The notes: generated from the sequence alone by a model not told the origin. Shown: positions 24,798 through 35,581, counted from the first letter of the stretch. The stretch is 64,000 nucleotides of DNA from Salvator merianae (GCA_003586115.2 QVOM02000103.1:7769323-7833322), one strand, 5' to 3'. Program-made: numbers and translations.

Positions 24798-24851
24798 TCA
24801 GATTTGGACCAAACCTTAGGGCCTGAGATCATGCATATCTCTACTGAGAAG

Positions 24852-24956
24852 CAGCAGAAAGTATGACAGCAAAGAATGTAGAAGGTTAAACAAGGGAAGT
24901 TTTTTAAATAACACTTTTCTCACATGTAAGAATGCCCTCTTTCAAGACAAAACTAT
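24852..24956. other. Short spacer between two hAT elements
   Basis: About 100 bp of anonymous DNA. Confidence 0.4.
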
Positions 24957-24964
24957 GGGCTACA

Positions 24965-25610
24965 CACTGGCGTAGCGAGGGTGGTGCGGGGGGGCGGAGC
25001 GCCCCGGGTGGCATGTTGTCCGGGGCGGGCGCGCGCTCATCACCCCGGGCGGCGTCCGCGCTCGTCGGCGGCCCGCCGGGCGGCGTCCGCGCTCGTCGGC
25101 GGCCCGCCGGGCGGCGGCCACGCTCGTCGGCTTGTCGCCCTGGCCCGCGCGCCGGCGGACGTGCTCGTCGCTTCGTCGCCCGGCCTGCCAGCGTGCGTGT
25201 GGGCGGAGCCAGCGAGCGCGCATGCGTGCAGGTAGGGCCATCGAGGCCGCCGCCGGGCGGGCCGGGGCGACGAGCGAGGCCGCCGCCGGGCGGGCCGGGG
25301 CGACGAGCGAGGCCGCCGCCGGGCGGGCCGGGGCGACGAGCGCGACTCCCGCCGGGCGGGCCGGGGCGAGGGGCGAGGCCGCCGCCGGGGTGAGGAGCGC
25401 GGGCCGTGGCGAGGGGCGAGGAGCGTGGGCCGGGGCGAGGAGCGTGGGCCGGGGCGAGGAGCGGGGCATGCGCGCTCGCTGGCCCCGCCCACACGCATGC
25501 GCGCTCGCTGGCCCCGCCCACACGCATGCGCAGTCGCTGGCCCCGCCCCTAGCCCCGGGCATCAAAATGGCTGGTCGCCCCAGGTGGCAAAGCGGCTCGC
25601 TACGCCACTG
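24965..25610. mobile_element. CpG-rich hAT element made of tandem arrays
   Basis: A perfect 8-bp duplication GGGCTACA lies at 24957-24964 and 25611-25618. Ends are CACTGGCGTAGCGAG and CTCGCTACGCCACTG. The interior is extremely GC- and CpG-rich. The left arm has ~31-bp units (GTCCGCGCTCGTCGGCGGCC type). The right arm has about four 33-bp units (GAGGCCGCCGCCGGGCGGGC type), which are inverted relatives of the left units. Then come ~20-bp units (GGAGCGTGGGCCGGGGCGA) and three ~29-bp units (CATGCGCGCTCGCTGGCCCC type). Long overlapping frames here (up to 207 codons, 24904-25692) are low-complexity artefacts. It looks like a CpG island but arrived as a transposon. No transposase. Confidence 0.9.
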
Positions 25611-25618
25611 GGGCTACA

Positions 25619-27053
25619 GGACATTTAACAAAATAATTTCCTTCATGCTGATGGTAATTGGCTATGGGCCAGGGCAGGTAGCCAGAAACTGATTTTTTTA
25701 GTAGAACTTTTTACTTTTTAGCTGAGAAACTAAAGGCAACAGTACCATTAAACAGCATTGCTTCATCACAGGCTCTTTCCTTCTTCAGATTCTAAAGATG
25801 TAAAATTCTTTGGATTTCAGAGATGCACAAGGATTCACACTAAGACTTATACTATAAATAATATAATAAGCCCATGGTTAGTGTTCTAAAGAACAAAACC
25901 AAAGGGATGTAGATAAATATTTTAATATCTATTGAAGCCAAGAAGCATTTTAAAGCAAACTAGCATATTACACAGGTATCCATCATGATATCCTTTTTGA
26001 AAATGGATTGAAGTATTCTCAGAAAGACAGATGTTATGGCATCTTGCTCAGTGTGAAAAATGTCCAGTGAGTGTATTAAGTATCTGTTTCATAAATGAAA
26101 AATGTGCATTTCTAAAAACATTGTTCTCTTATCTTGGTTGGCTTTTCATTTCTTAACTATAGTATAAAGTTTTCAAAGGCACAAACTGGAAGGCCCAAAG
26201 AAAAGACTACAGAAAATTTAGGCTAGGAAACTAGCCCTGCTAATTAAAATCCATTAGTGACTTTGCTGCATTGTGTAGATCTCCAAACCCAGCTATAGTC
26301 CTTAGTCAAATCAACTTGAAATCCAGAAATCCAGCCCTAAAACCACCTATTTCCTATAGATAATTTCCTGCAGAGTTCAGAAAGATTACTAATGTCTTCT
26401 TGGGAAGAAGAAAATGTCTTCCTTCAGTTACCCACCTAGTATGTACTTAGCAGCTTCAACTGGGGCATTCCTATTTCTCAAGAGTTAGGCAGGATCTGCA
26501 TGACACTTTTTGGTGCCATGAATGTGCCATAAGGAGGCAGGGTCTGCAGGATGAGCACTCATCCCCTCTCCATGTTGCCATAAGCTCTCATGGATCACTA
26601 TAACAGTGGAGTGGAAGGCACACTCTCACAGCATTTCTTCCCATTCTTCTGTGGCCCTGCCACTGCTACCTCCACCATCACAGCCATTTGAGGGCACTTT
26701 CCACCACTTTCCACCACCACTCTTGGGCATATTTCCTGTGTTTATGACTTTTCCCAACTCCAGTCTCAATGGTGGGAAGAGGCCTGCCCCTGCCCTCCAA
26801 GATTATAGCCAATTACTACTTGGGGATGTGAGAGAAAACATTCCTTCCTGATATGGGGAAACCCTGGCTTTGATTTTGACATCTAGGGTCTAGAGTGGCA
26901 CACAGACTGCACACTGGTACATTATGAATGGTGCTAGTTGTGCAGCACTATTTGCAATGCACAGGGAGTAGAGTGCTACACTTGCAAAGCTACACCCCCT
27001 TTGTGGGTGGAATATTGTCATAGTTGACCTTAAGTGGCTACAACTGAAGCAAC
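25619..27053. other. Anonymous noncoding DNA
   Basis: No gene recognised. The part 26480-26960 shows palindromic texture (repeated TGGTGCC/GGCACA-like motifs) and may be a decayed MITE, but no termini can be fixed. Confidence 0.4.
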
Positions 27054-27565
27054 ATTCCCACTAGGGATCTGCATGAAAAAAAAAATCATTTCAATTAGTT
27101 TTTGAATTAAAATCTGTATTTTCACTTCATCAGTGAATTCCATTGTTGAAAAATGCATTACTCGCATTTGTTTTTGCATTTTTTGCAATCCCACTGAAAA
27201 TTTTATTTATTTAGTTAGTTATATCCCACCTTTTTCCCAAAAAAGGGACTCAAGGTGGCGTACAAGATTAAAACAACAATACAGTAGTATACAAAATTAA
27301 AAACTACCCATCCATATATACAAGTAAAAATAAAATAAGTAAAATCCAAGAGTAACAATCAAATATTAAAAACAAAACATGTTATTAAAACACTATAAAC
27401 AGATAAAAGACAAAAAAGATAGAAAACAATTAAAAATCAATTAACCCAAGGCCTTCCGGAATAAAAATGTTTTTACCTGCTTACAGAAGGCAGGAAGAGA
27501 TGGGGCCATTCTGGCCTCCATGGGGAGAGAGTTCCAAAGCTTGGGGGCAGCCACTGAAAAGGCCC

Positions 27566-29056
27566 TCACTCTTGTTCCTGCAAACGGATATGGGAAGGAG
27601 GTGGAACAGAGAGAAGGGCTTTGGAGGCTGATCTAAGCAGCCTGGCAGGCTCGTAAAGGACAAGACAATCCTTCAGGTATCCTGCTCCTAAACCATTTAG
27701 TGCTTTATAGGTTAAGACAGCCAGTTTAAATTGTGCCCAGAAAGGAATTGGTAGCCAGTGGAGCTCTTCCAATAAGGGAGTTGTGCGCTCCCTGTAACTA
27801 GCACCAGTTAACAACCTGGCCACTGTTCTTTGAACCAGCTTGAATTTCTGAATGCTTTTCACTGGTAGCCCCACACAGAGAGCACTGCAGTAATCCAAAC
27901 AAGATGTAACCAAGGTGTGAATCACTGTGGCCAGATCAGGCTTCTCCAAAAATGGGCACAGCTGCCGCACTAGTTTCAACTGTGCAAAGGCACTCCTGGA
28001 CACTGCTGAAGCCTGAGCCTCCATGCTCAGAGTTGAATCCAGGAGTATCCCCAAACTATGGACCTGTGTTTTCAGAGGGAGGGTAACCCCATCCAACACT
28101 GGCTGAAACCCTATTCTTGTATCTAACTTCCGACTGACCAGGAGCACCTCTGTTTTATCTGCATTAAGTTTCATCTTGTTCACTTTCATCAAGTCTGTTA
28201 CAGCTTCCAGGCATCGGTTTATCACATGAACGGCTTCCTTAGTGTCTGGTGGAAATGAATAGAAGAGCTGGGTATCATCAACATACTGATGACATTTCAC
28301 CTCAAAACTCCTAATGATTTCCCCCAATGGTTTCATGTAGATGTTGAATAACATAGGAGACAGGACCAAACCCTGAGGTACTCCACAGTTCAGTGGCCAC
28401 AGATTCAAACAAGAATCCCCCAGCAAAACTTTCTGAAACCGTCCCTCCAGAAAGGAACAGAACCATTGTAACACAGTACCTCCAGCCCCCAGCCCAACTA
28501 AACATCCTAGGAGGACACCATGATCAATGGTGTCAAAGGCTGCCGAAAGATCTAGCAAAATTAGCAATGACACATTCCCTTTGTCTAGTTCCAGGCGTAG
28601 GTCATCTACCAAAGCAACCAGAGCTGTCTCTGTCCCATAGCCTAGTCTAAAACCAGATTGAAATGGATCAAGAAAGTCTGTCTCATCTAAAAGACCCTGG
28701 AGTTGGGAGGCCACCACACATTCCAGTATCTTTCCCAGGAACGGCAAGTTGGAGACTGGTCTATAGTTGTTTAATATAGTAGTATATAGGGCTGGCTTCT
28801 TCAACAGTGGTCTGACCACCGCCTCCTTCAGACCTACAGGGACTGTACCTTGTTGCAAGGAGGCATTAATCACTTCACCAATCCACTCAGTCAAGCCTCC
28901 TCTGGCCTTTTTAATTAGCCAGGATGGGCAGGGGTCTGATGGGCAGGGGTCTAGTACACAAGTGGTGGGTCTCACCTTCCCAAGGATCTTGTCCACATCC
29001 TCGGACTGCACTAGTTGAAATGTATTCATTAACACTGGACCTGCAAGGGCTGGCAT
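27566..29056 (-). CDS. L2-clade LINE reverse transcriptase (ORF2 C-terminal part)
   Basis: A 496-residue uninterrupted frame. RT domain blocks in order: VVRPLLKKPAL and NNYRPVSNLPFLGKILE (about 85-115), LILLDLSAAFDTIDHGVLL (about 165-185), VPQGLVLSPMLFNIYMKPLG (about 225-245), then YVDDTQL (about 257-263), the catalytic aspartate pair intact; LNADKTEVLLVSRK follows, and the C-terminal block ends near LLSVPPPS. The enzyme would prime reverse transcription of LINE RNA on nicked target DNA. The first methionine is unlikely to be the native start, since the frame continues an upstream endonuclease in a broken frame. A 15-bp tandem duplication (DPCPS twice, about 28925-28955) sits near the N-terminus. 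A relic coding region, not a host gene. Confidence 0.85.
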   Translation of the reverse strand: MPALAGPVLMNTFQLVQSEDVDKILGKVRPTTCVLDPCPSDPCPSWLIKKARGGLTEWIGEVINASLQQGTVPVGLKEAVVRPLLKKPALYTTILNNYRPVSNLPFLGKILECVVASQLQGLLDETDFLDPFQSGFRLGYGTETALVALVDDLRLELDKGNVSLLILLDLSAAFDTIDHGVLLGCLVGLGAGGTVLQWFCSFLEGRFQKVLLGDSCLNLWPLNCGVPQGLVLSPMLFNIYMKPLGEIIRSFEVKCHQYVDDTQLFYSFPPDTKEAVHVINRCLEAVTDLMKVNKMKLNADKTEVLLVSRKLDTRIGFQPVLDGVTLPLKTQVHSLGILLDSTLSMEAQASAVSRSAFAQLKLVRQLCPFLEKPDLATVIHTLVTSCLDYCSALCVGLPVKSIQKFKLVQRTVARLLTGASYRERTTPLLEELHWLPIPFWAQFKLAVLTYKALNGLGAGYLKDCLVLYEPARLLRSASKALLSVPPPSHIRLQEQE

Positions 29057-29378
29057 TATCTCTGCTGAATCTGCTGCACTATTAGAGTCCAGCTCAGAAC
29101 GAACCTGGGCAATCTTTCCTGGAAAGTGGCAAGCACACAGCGATCTGGTGTGTGGTTCTCATATTCTATTGGGGATGGTTTTAACAGATCTCTGACTACT
29201 CAAAACAGCTCTGCAGGGTGGTTTTGAGCAGAGGCAATACTGTCAGCCAGATAGAACTTCTTTGCAGCTTGTAAAGCTCTCGTATAGGCCTTAAGATATT
29301 GTTTTGCTCATTTTTTATCAGATTTGTTTAGCATTTTCCTCCACTGTCACTCAAGTCTCCTCTCATGCTTCATGCTTC

Positions 29379-30098
29379 TTAGGTCCTTAGAAAACCATGG
29401 AGCTGGTTTAGGCTCCTGTATGAGAAGGGACGCTTAGGTGCAATCGTGTCTAATGCCCTGGTCACTTCCCTATTCCAGAGGTCAACCAGGGCTTCAACCG
29501 GGGCATTTGCCAAGGCAGTGGGAAATTCACCAAGAGCCCTCAGGAGTCCTGCCAGATCCATGAGTTTCCTGGGGTGGGCCAACTTAACAGGAGCACCTTC
29601 CTCATGGAGGTTCTGGGTTCCAACAAGTCTAAACTTGACCAAGAAGTGGTCTGTCCAGGATAATGGAACTGTGCAAGTTCCTTCAATTCTGAGATCACTG
29701 TCATCCATCCCACAAGAAAATACAAGGTCTAGAGTCTGTCCAGCTATGTGAGTCGGGCTAGATACATGCTGGGACAATCCCGTGGTAGCCAAACCAGACA
29801 TGAATTTTTGGGCCACACCTGAGAGGGTAATCTCAGCATGAATGTTGAAGTCCCCAAGCATCACGAGCTGCTGAGATTCTAAGACCACCTCAGAGATAAC
29901 CTTGACCAGGTTTGAAAGGGAGGTTGTTGGGCAGTGAGGTGGCCTGTAGACCAATAAAATTCCTAACCTATCTCGGCTGCACACCTTTAAATATAAACAT
30001 TCAAATCCTTCGGATTGTGAGATAGGACATCTAACTAGAGGGATCTCATCCCGGTAGACCACTGCAACTCCACCTCCCCATCCCTCAGAACTCGCCAC
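29379..30098 (-). pseudogene. L2-clade LINE endonuclease domain (ORF2 N-terminal part)
   Basis: 239-residue frame for an APE-like endonuclease. Visible catalytic motifs: LGDFNIHAE at about 81-89 (GDFN) and SWTDHFLVKF at about 148-157 (S/TDH), both characteristic of the exonuclease-endonuclease-phosphatase fold that nicks target DNA. It lies upstream of the RT frame; stops between 29379 and 29056 disconnect the two. The beginning of the domain (LLLSARSVNGKTVAIQDL, then DLTCITETLV) is in another frame at 30139-30411, so a frameshift near 30120 breaks it too. Inactive as one protein. Confidence 0.8.
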
Positions 30099-30138
30099 AT
30101 GTTGTACAGAGAATCCTGATGGGCAGAGCTGAGAAAGA

Positions 30139-30411
30139 TTAGCTCTCCCAGCCTCCTCTAACCAGGGTCTCTGTGATACAGGTCAGGTCTGCATCTTCAC
30201 TCATGATTAGGTCTTGAATGGCCACTGTTTTGCCATTCACTGACCTGGCACTGAGTAGTAGAAATTTCAAGCCAGGGCAATTTCTGGTGTGGCCATCCTG
30301 ATTATTTATAAAGGGAGATGTTTTGGGACTAATTAACACTTTGTCTCCCCTTCTGTCCCCCAAATAATATAGATGCTTCCCCTTTTCATATTTTCCATAG
30401 TCCCACATCAC
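30139..30411 (-). pseudogene. L2-clade LINE endonuclease, N-terminal piece
   Basis: Contains LKFLLLSARSVNGKTVAIQ and ADLTCITETL. This is the first strand and the Mg-binding glutamate (ITET) of APE-type LINE endonucleases. The frame is lost at its 3' side near 30140, just before the segment continued at 30098. The 60 residues before it (MMWDYGKYEKGKHLYYLG...) are the linker from ORF1 or the ORF2 leader. Confidence 0.75.
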
Positions 30412-30538
30412 TGGAATAGCTGATCCCTCCTCTCCATTAATTCCCTGATTGAAATGGCAACATAACTTTTCCTACACCATGCGTTGTGTCCTTATCACTG
30501 TCCAGATCATTAAATTCTTTCATAGAGATCCATGTCTC

Positions 30539-32057
30539 TTATAGCTTTAATTCTGAAGTTTTGGCGGTTTTGTTTTGAGAATAGAAATTGCTGCCTTTTA
30601 CAGAAGTACAATCTTGAACCAATGGTAAAATTGAATGCTGCATAGTGTCACAGTCTTCATGAGTCCTCTCTGTGTTTAAAATTCCCTTAATTGATAGCTG
30701 GTTTTGGTAGAATCTTGTAATATCAATGTTTTGGAAGAAAAATAGGTCCCGATGGTTAAGAATCTTTGTCACTGCCCTCTTTGATATGAATGTCACAATA
30801 GGTTTGACTTGCCTAAAGTCTTGAAAAAGATATTGCATGTTCTTAATTTCAGAAAGGGAGGTTTGCAAGTCAACAAAAGTTTGGGTAAAGCGTATGAAAT
30901 GAAGTTTATGTTCTCTTTGGGTCAGATAAATAGCAGGCTTAGGATAATTTATAAAAACTAACTTGTTTGAGATAAGTTGTAAAAACCAAGGCTGGTTTGT
31001 AAATTCAAATTTAGCATAATGAGAGGGAACGGTTGTTTGATTTGGTTTCTTGGATTCCCCTTGTTCTTTATGTTGGATGTTTGGAGTAACAATTGTTTGA
31101 TTTATCATTTGTTCTGAAACCTTGGGAATATTCTCAGAATTTTGTACATTCCTTGAAGATGTTTTTAGTTCATTTTTCTGCAGAGGTGACTTTTTCTCAG
31201 CATCTTTGGTATTAAGTAAAGAGATAAGTCTATTTAAATTGAGTTTTACTGTGGGCCCGTAGTAGTCTTTGTTCTTTATATTCTTGGTCTTCCTTAACTG
31301 CTTTTTTATTTTTATATTTTATATTTTAGTCGATTTTATTTGAGGATGTATAAGTTTCTTCCTCTTGGTAGATTCAGGAGATGGTAGTTTTGTATCCATT
31401 GCCTTTATAAAATCAGTAGGCAGAGAAGTAGAGAGTTTTTTATTTTGACTCATGGTTTAAATTTCTAAGTATTTTAGAAATCAGATTTATAAGTATATTT
31501 AACAAGGCTTCAGATTCTGCCAAAGCTGATTTTATAGGTAGAAATTCAGCAACCAGCTTTCCAATATTTTCTTGTTGCTTATTTAGAATTTTTAGGATTT
31601 CCGACATACAGGTTGGTTTTTCAACTGAGTGCAAAATGTTTGGACCGATAGGCAGATAGTCTGCGATTATGCTATCATTAGAAAACTCTAAAAGTTGTTT
31701 TGACTCTGGGATGGAAGTTTGTTCCAGAGCAGGAGAAATTTGTTCCAACACAGAGGAGGACCCTACTGCTCCAGCAAGAGAATGTTTGTTTCCAAAAGTC
31801 ATTTTGACAGTAAGATTAAAAGCTGTTTCTCTTCCGTCCAGAGGAGTAAGGCAAAACGGTCCCAGAGACCGGTCATTTACAATTGAACCTGATGTTGTCT
31901 CATTTCTTAAAGGAATAGATAGGATAGAGTTTTGTACAGAGAAAAACTCCATAATTTTAGATTGAGATTGGCTGACGTTTAGAGCTTCTGTTGTTGTCTT
32001 CTCTGGGGTTTGTGTGGCTAAGCTCAGTTTTTTGTATTCTCCTCTAGTCAAAACCAT
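30539..32057 (-). pseudogene. LINE ORF1 remnant (two open segments)
   Basis: Two minus-strand frames (31440-32057, 205 residues, beginning MVLTRGEYKK; 30539-31108, 189 residues) separated by stops. The second segment has PIVTFISKRAVTKIL followed by IDITRFYQNQL. The ORF1 of the LINE at 35075-37089 has GIIIFASQEAARKVF then IGITRFYWDQP, an apparent match in order and spacing, suggesting a shared RNA-binding fold. ORF1 proteins of LINEs bind the element RNA. I treat it as ORF1 of the L2 element because it is directly upstream and in the same orientation. A composite of two LINEs is possible. Confidence 0.6.
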
Positions 32058-32469
32058 GTTATCTTTTAGATAGTTATGGCCAAAAGCTTGTAGCAGGACA
32101 GAGCAGCAATAGCAACTTGATAAAATAAGGTAGCAGAGTTAAAAAATAAATTCTTGAATCAGGCTTGCAATTATAAAGGACATTCACAATAAACTGAATG
32201 TAGAGGCTGATAATGACAAGAGAAACAGAAGAAACTCACAGGAGCGGTTTCAGCGGTTAATAGTTCATTGCCATTCCAAACCCGGAATGCCATTTTCATG
32301 GTTAAACACAGTGAAAAATGTGAAAATCGCAAAACTTCAATGAATTTCAATTTCACAAAAGAATAGGTTTTTTTCATTTTCAATCAAAAACTACAAATGT
32401 GAAAAAAGTAATTTTCGTTTCAATGTGAAAATTTGCAAAAATGAAATTTTGTACATCCCTAATTCCCAC

Positions 32470-32714
32470 AGAATGAAAGGGAGTACCTACATGGTAGAAT
32501 GCAATGATCTCACTGTTCAAGCAGAAAATGTGGTATATATACATCTGTGCACCTCCCATCTTTCACCCCTTCAAGACCTGGGGGAAACTTTGGAGGCTGT
32601 CAATAGAAAATGACCCAATATCACTTATCATGAGAATGCAATCTTAGCCTTTTAGATGGAAAAAGATAATACTTTTTTATTTTCCATTGTTAATGTGTCT
32701 ATATTATTTATTTT
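32470..32714. other. Anonymous spacer
   Basis: Nothing recognised between the hAT duplication and the SINE. Confidence 0.4.
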
Positions 32715-32882
32715 CTGATAATGGCATCACTGGCAGCCCCAGCATGTGTAATTAGAATACTGATTTGAAGGAATCCTGGGTTTGAATTTCTAGTCGGTGA
32801 TGGAGGATCACTGCATAGCCTTGGACTAGTCACTGTGTTGCTCTAAGCTCTCTGGGGAAAGGCGGGTTATAAAATAAATGAA
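32715..32882 (+). mobile_element. MIR-like SINE, internally deleted
   Basis: A B-box-like GGGTTTGAATTTC at about 32779 lies in a decayed tRNA-like head. It is followed by GCCTTGGACTAGTCACTGTG, then CTCTGGGGAAAGGCGGGTTATAAAATAAATG, written here as adjoining blocks of the core and the L2-type tail. The order head, 'CTTGGxCxAGTCAC' core and 'GGGAAAGGCGGGxTATAAA' tail is that of amniote MIR-type SINEs. Diverged and short, so old. Confidence 0.7.
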
Positions 32883-34523
32883 AAAAAGTTGCTTCAAACT
32901 TCTTGCTGTTGTTGATGGACACCATTGAGGGTCTGACATCTGTATCAACAAAAGCTTGCTGTTTTGATATATCTTTAGTAATATCTTGTAGCTTTTCCAA
33001 GGCCATTCTGATAGGATCTTTGGCAGGATCTATACTACACACAGTATTTCATGCATTATTTTGGTATTATGGATGGCCCATTCTGGCCCAGCTTTGGTGG
33101 TTGGGAATGAAAGTTTTAGCTGAGCACACTTCTGGGGCTACTTCCATGGGCCTAGTGAAATGGCACCAGGTTCCTCATCTGATAGATCAGATCAGTTGCT
33201 CCCTGTTGTCCACATGTGAGTGGTTGGGCCAATCCACCTTTGAACAAGACGTCAGAGATCACTTTTAAGCAGTCTACCATTGGACTACTATGCCATTTTT
33301 GTTTTGGGGCTTGCTCCAATGCTGTGACTATCCTGGTGCAGCTTTCTATTAGGAAGCATGGCCTTCTGATAGAGTCCAATTCACAATGCAGACATGGTAT
33401 TCCTCAGTATTGGTTGGTGAGGGCAAGAAGTCCAGTTGAAATGCAGTCTTTGACTCCATCTTTCTTGTCCATTGTCTTTTTCTTTCTTCTTCCCTCACTC
33501 TTACTAAAAATAAGTGGTGGTGCCATAGGCCAGAGGCCTACAATTCAATGTACTCTCCCCATGTGATTCCTCCAGTACAAATCCCATGAACTGTTCCCCC
33601 CCACATACACTATCAATTGTGCCTCCAAAATTAACTGGGACAACCATCTCAAGCCACAATTTCCCTTTTTCATTACAGAAAGAATTTATATAATTAAAAG
33701 GTATCTTTTAAAAGTATAGGAGCTGCAAAGAGTAATTTGGAATGAGAAATGAGAAGAAAAGCAGTGAAGAGGAGAAGCAACTAACTTCAGAAAACAAGGG
33801 AGATATACCTTTGTTGAGGGCTTCTCTTACTCAGGAATGGTCTTATCAGTGACTAACAAATGAATCATTACACAAGTATGCACAAGCACACACACAATGC
33901 TTGGAAAGACAGACTTATGGGGAAGGCTGAAGCACCAGCACTCAGGCTAACTCCTCACCTTTTAGTATTGGTGAAGCAAAGTATAGGGTCCTAGAGCTCA
34001 GTATGCCAATTGGTCTTGCTTGCCCTTATGGCTCAACCTCATGAGATGTCAAGTCTGATTATCCACCCAGTTCCAAGTTAGTTGTTGCCTCTGTGTATTA
34101 ATGGTACATGGAATGATCAAGCTGTCTTAATCCAGAAACACACAACAAACCTGTAGGGAGGGAGAATGAGTTTAAGCCTCACTTCCAGAATGTTTTCAGT
34201 CAAGTAGCAAGCCCACAGTTCTGTGGAACCCAAACACACAGCAAACCAAGTTCAGCTTCTTGCCAGAATGTTGTAAAGATGAAGAAAATGTAGTGGACCC
34301 CATGAAAGCAAAAGAGACCTTTGGTGGATGAGATGGACTTTTGGAGTGCAAAAAACATGTAGCGGACCCTGGAGTAAACTGGAGACACTGAATAGACAAG
34401 GAAACCTCTTCTTATATTCAAAATCCTATCTTCAGGACAGGCAAGAAACTGGGCTGTTTAGGTGGGCAAAATGAAGTAAATAAGGAAGTTTGTCAACATT
34501 CAGACTGTCCAGGTCATCTAAAT
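32883..34523. other. Anonymous noncoding DNA
   Basis: Open frames on both strands at 32830-33566 (up to 121 codons) overlap and show no domain I recognise; they might be very old retroelement sequence. At 34100-34440 two similar stretches (TGTAGTGGACCCCATG and TGTAGCGGACCCTGGAG) hint at an old duplication. Confidence 0.35.
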
Positions 34524-35356
34524 AGGTTGCCTTAATCCGACTTCCAAGAAGATGGCCGAATGTAGTTGCTGAGAGGAACTTTTCCTCTGAGCAAACTGCA
34601 ATGTGAGAAGACAGAGAGGGGAGTCTTAACCCCCTCTGTCAGAAGATTTTATCTCCCTGAGTGACAGAGAGGCAGAGGGATTCCTCATTAGAGCTCCAAA
34701 CAAATCCCCCCCCCCAGCTGGGGCAGCAAGGAATTTGCAGCAGCCCGCATACGGGAGGAGCTGGACAAAGCTGGAGGAATATCAACAACATTCCTGAGTT
34801 ACATTGTGTGTCATCTTTAAAGGCAGTAAGTTTGGCCGATCCTCTTATAATTTATGAAGATATCGAACTTAAGATAAAAAAAAAACACCTTCAGACAAGA
34901 GTTTTCTGCAATTAAAACCCTGAGAATATTTGCCAAAAGTTTAAACATCGTAATTCAGCAAGATGCTAAAACATTTGTAGAGGCTTCTAATTCTTATAGT
35001 TAAATCATTCAAAGTTTCAAACATGCCAGGGTTTTCAGTGTCTCATTAAAACATACTGAAACAGTTTCTTGTCACTCAGAGTCAAGATTGTTGTTGTAGC
35101 CATAGCCATAACAAGTAATAAATCAAACTTTACATCAGTATAAAACTTTACATTAATATAAAAGATAAAAGATAAAACCAAATTAAAATAATTTTTTAGC
35201 CATTCAGGACTGGATTGTGTCACTATGTACATTAACAGTTCTGAGTCTAAGAGCTGCTCGTATAAATTCGGCAACCTGAAAACTTACAAACGGAAAGGTG
35301 TCTGTCGACAGGAAACAGATTAAGTCTTCCGCAGATTGTCTAAAATTTCCTATAAT

Positions 35357-35581
35357 TTATCCTAAGGTTTTATTCCTAATACTATCATATAGGGGACAGT
35401 GAAGTATAAAATGGTTAAGATCCTCAATGTGTTCAGAACTACAGAAACAATAGCAAAGGCTTCTGGGTGTATTTTGATATCGACTAAGGGTATACCTAAT
35501 TGGAAGGGTCTGAAAGTGGGCTGAAGTAAAACTTTTCCTGAGAGATGGATGAGTAAGGCTGGAAAGGTAATTGGCACACAT
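35357..35581 (-). pseudogene. LINE ORF2 C-terminus with zinc-knuckle motif
   Basis: Contains LCYCFCSSEHIEDLNHFILH followed by CPLYD: a Cys-x-Cys ... His ... Cys arrangement typical of the end of ORF2 in several LINE clades, thought to bind nucleic acid. It lacks the upstream RT and stops at the natural ORF2 end near 35357. Confidence 0.65.

Larger units (their letters stand above)
23379..24843. mobile_element. hAT-type element (TAGAGATNTGCA ends), host of a nest
   Basis: Flanked by a perfect 8-bp duplication, CTGAGAAG, at 23371-23378 and 24844-24851. Ends are TAGAGATTTGCA and, inverted, TAGAGATATGCA. The same terminal type bounds the element at 27062-32461. An 8-bp duplication is the signature of hAT transposition. 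Its own sequence is only 23379-23669, rich in AACC/GGTT motifs, and 24798-24843; everything between belongs to a MITE inserted in it, which in turn carries another MITE. No transposase is encoded, so it was mobilised in trans. Confidence 0.85.
27195..32260 (-). mobile_element. Nearly complete L2-clade LINE inside a hAT
   Basis: Minus-strand LINE of about 5 kb. In sense order: ORF1 region (32057 to 30539), APE-type endonuclease (30411 to 29379), reverse transcriptase (29056 to 27566), then a 3' end with ACCTTGAGTCCCTTTTTTGG, GGTGGGATATAACTAACTAA and an AAAT-type tail at 27195. RT motifs (NNYRPVSNLPFLGKILE, DLSAAFDTIDH, YVDD) are those of L2-type elements. Long surviving frames make it the youngest-looking LINE in the window, but stops and frameshifts between 29056 and 29379 and within ORF1 break it. 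The 5' border within the hAT arm is approximate and I could not identify a target duplication. Confidence 0.85.
27062..32461. mobile_element. hAT-type element (TAGGGATNTGCA ends) split by an L2 LINE
   Basis: A perfect 8-bp duplication ATTCCCAC lies at 27054-27061 and 32462-32469, 5.4 kb apart. Ends are TAGGGATCTGCATGAAAA and, inverted, TAGGGATGTACAAAATTTC. The arms (27062 to about 27190 and about 32270-32461) are AT-rich with many TTTTGCAAA/GTGAAAA motifs, unlike the LINE between them. The same terminal type occurs at 23379-24843. Without the insertion the element would be only a few hundred bp and has no transposase, so it was non-autonomous. Confidence 0.85.

Noticed and set aside
24965..25610. 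CpG island marking a gene promoter
   Set aside because: Terminal inverted repeats and a perfect 8-bp duplication show that it is a transposon; no gene starts nearby.
24904..25692. Several long overlapping frames (150-207 codons) on both strands
   Set aside because: They read through CpG-rich tandem arrays of a hAT element in all frames; translations are Ala/Arg/Pro/Gly repeats with no domain.
32830..33566. Frames on both strands that might be old retroelement gag
   Set aside because: I could not match any motif in order; left as anonymous.
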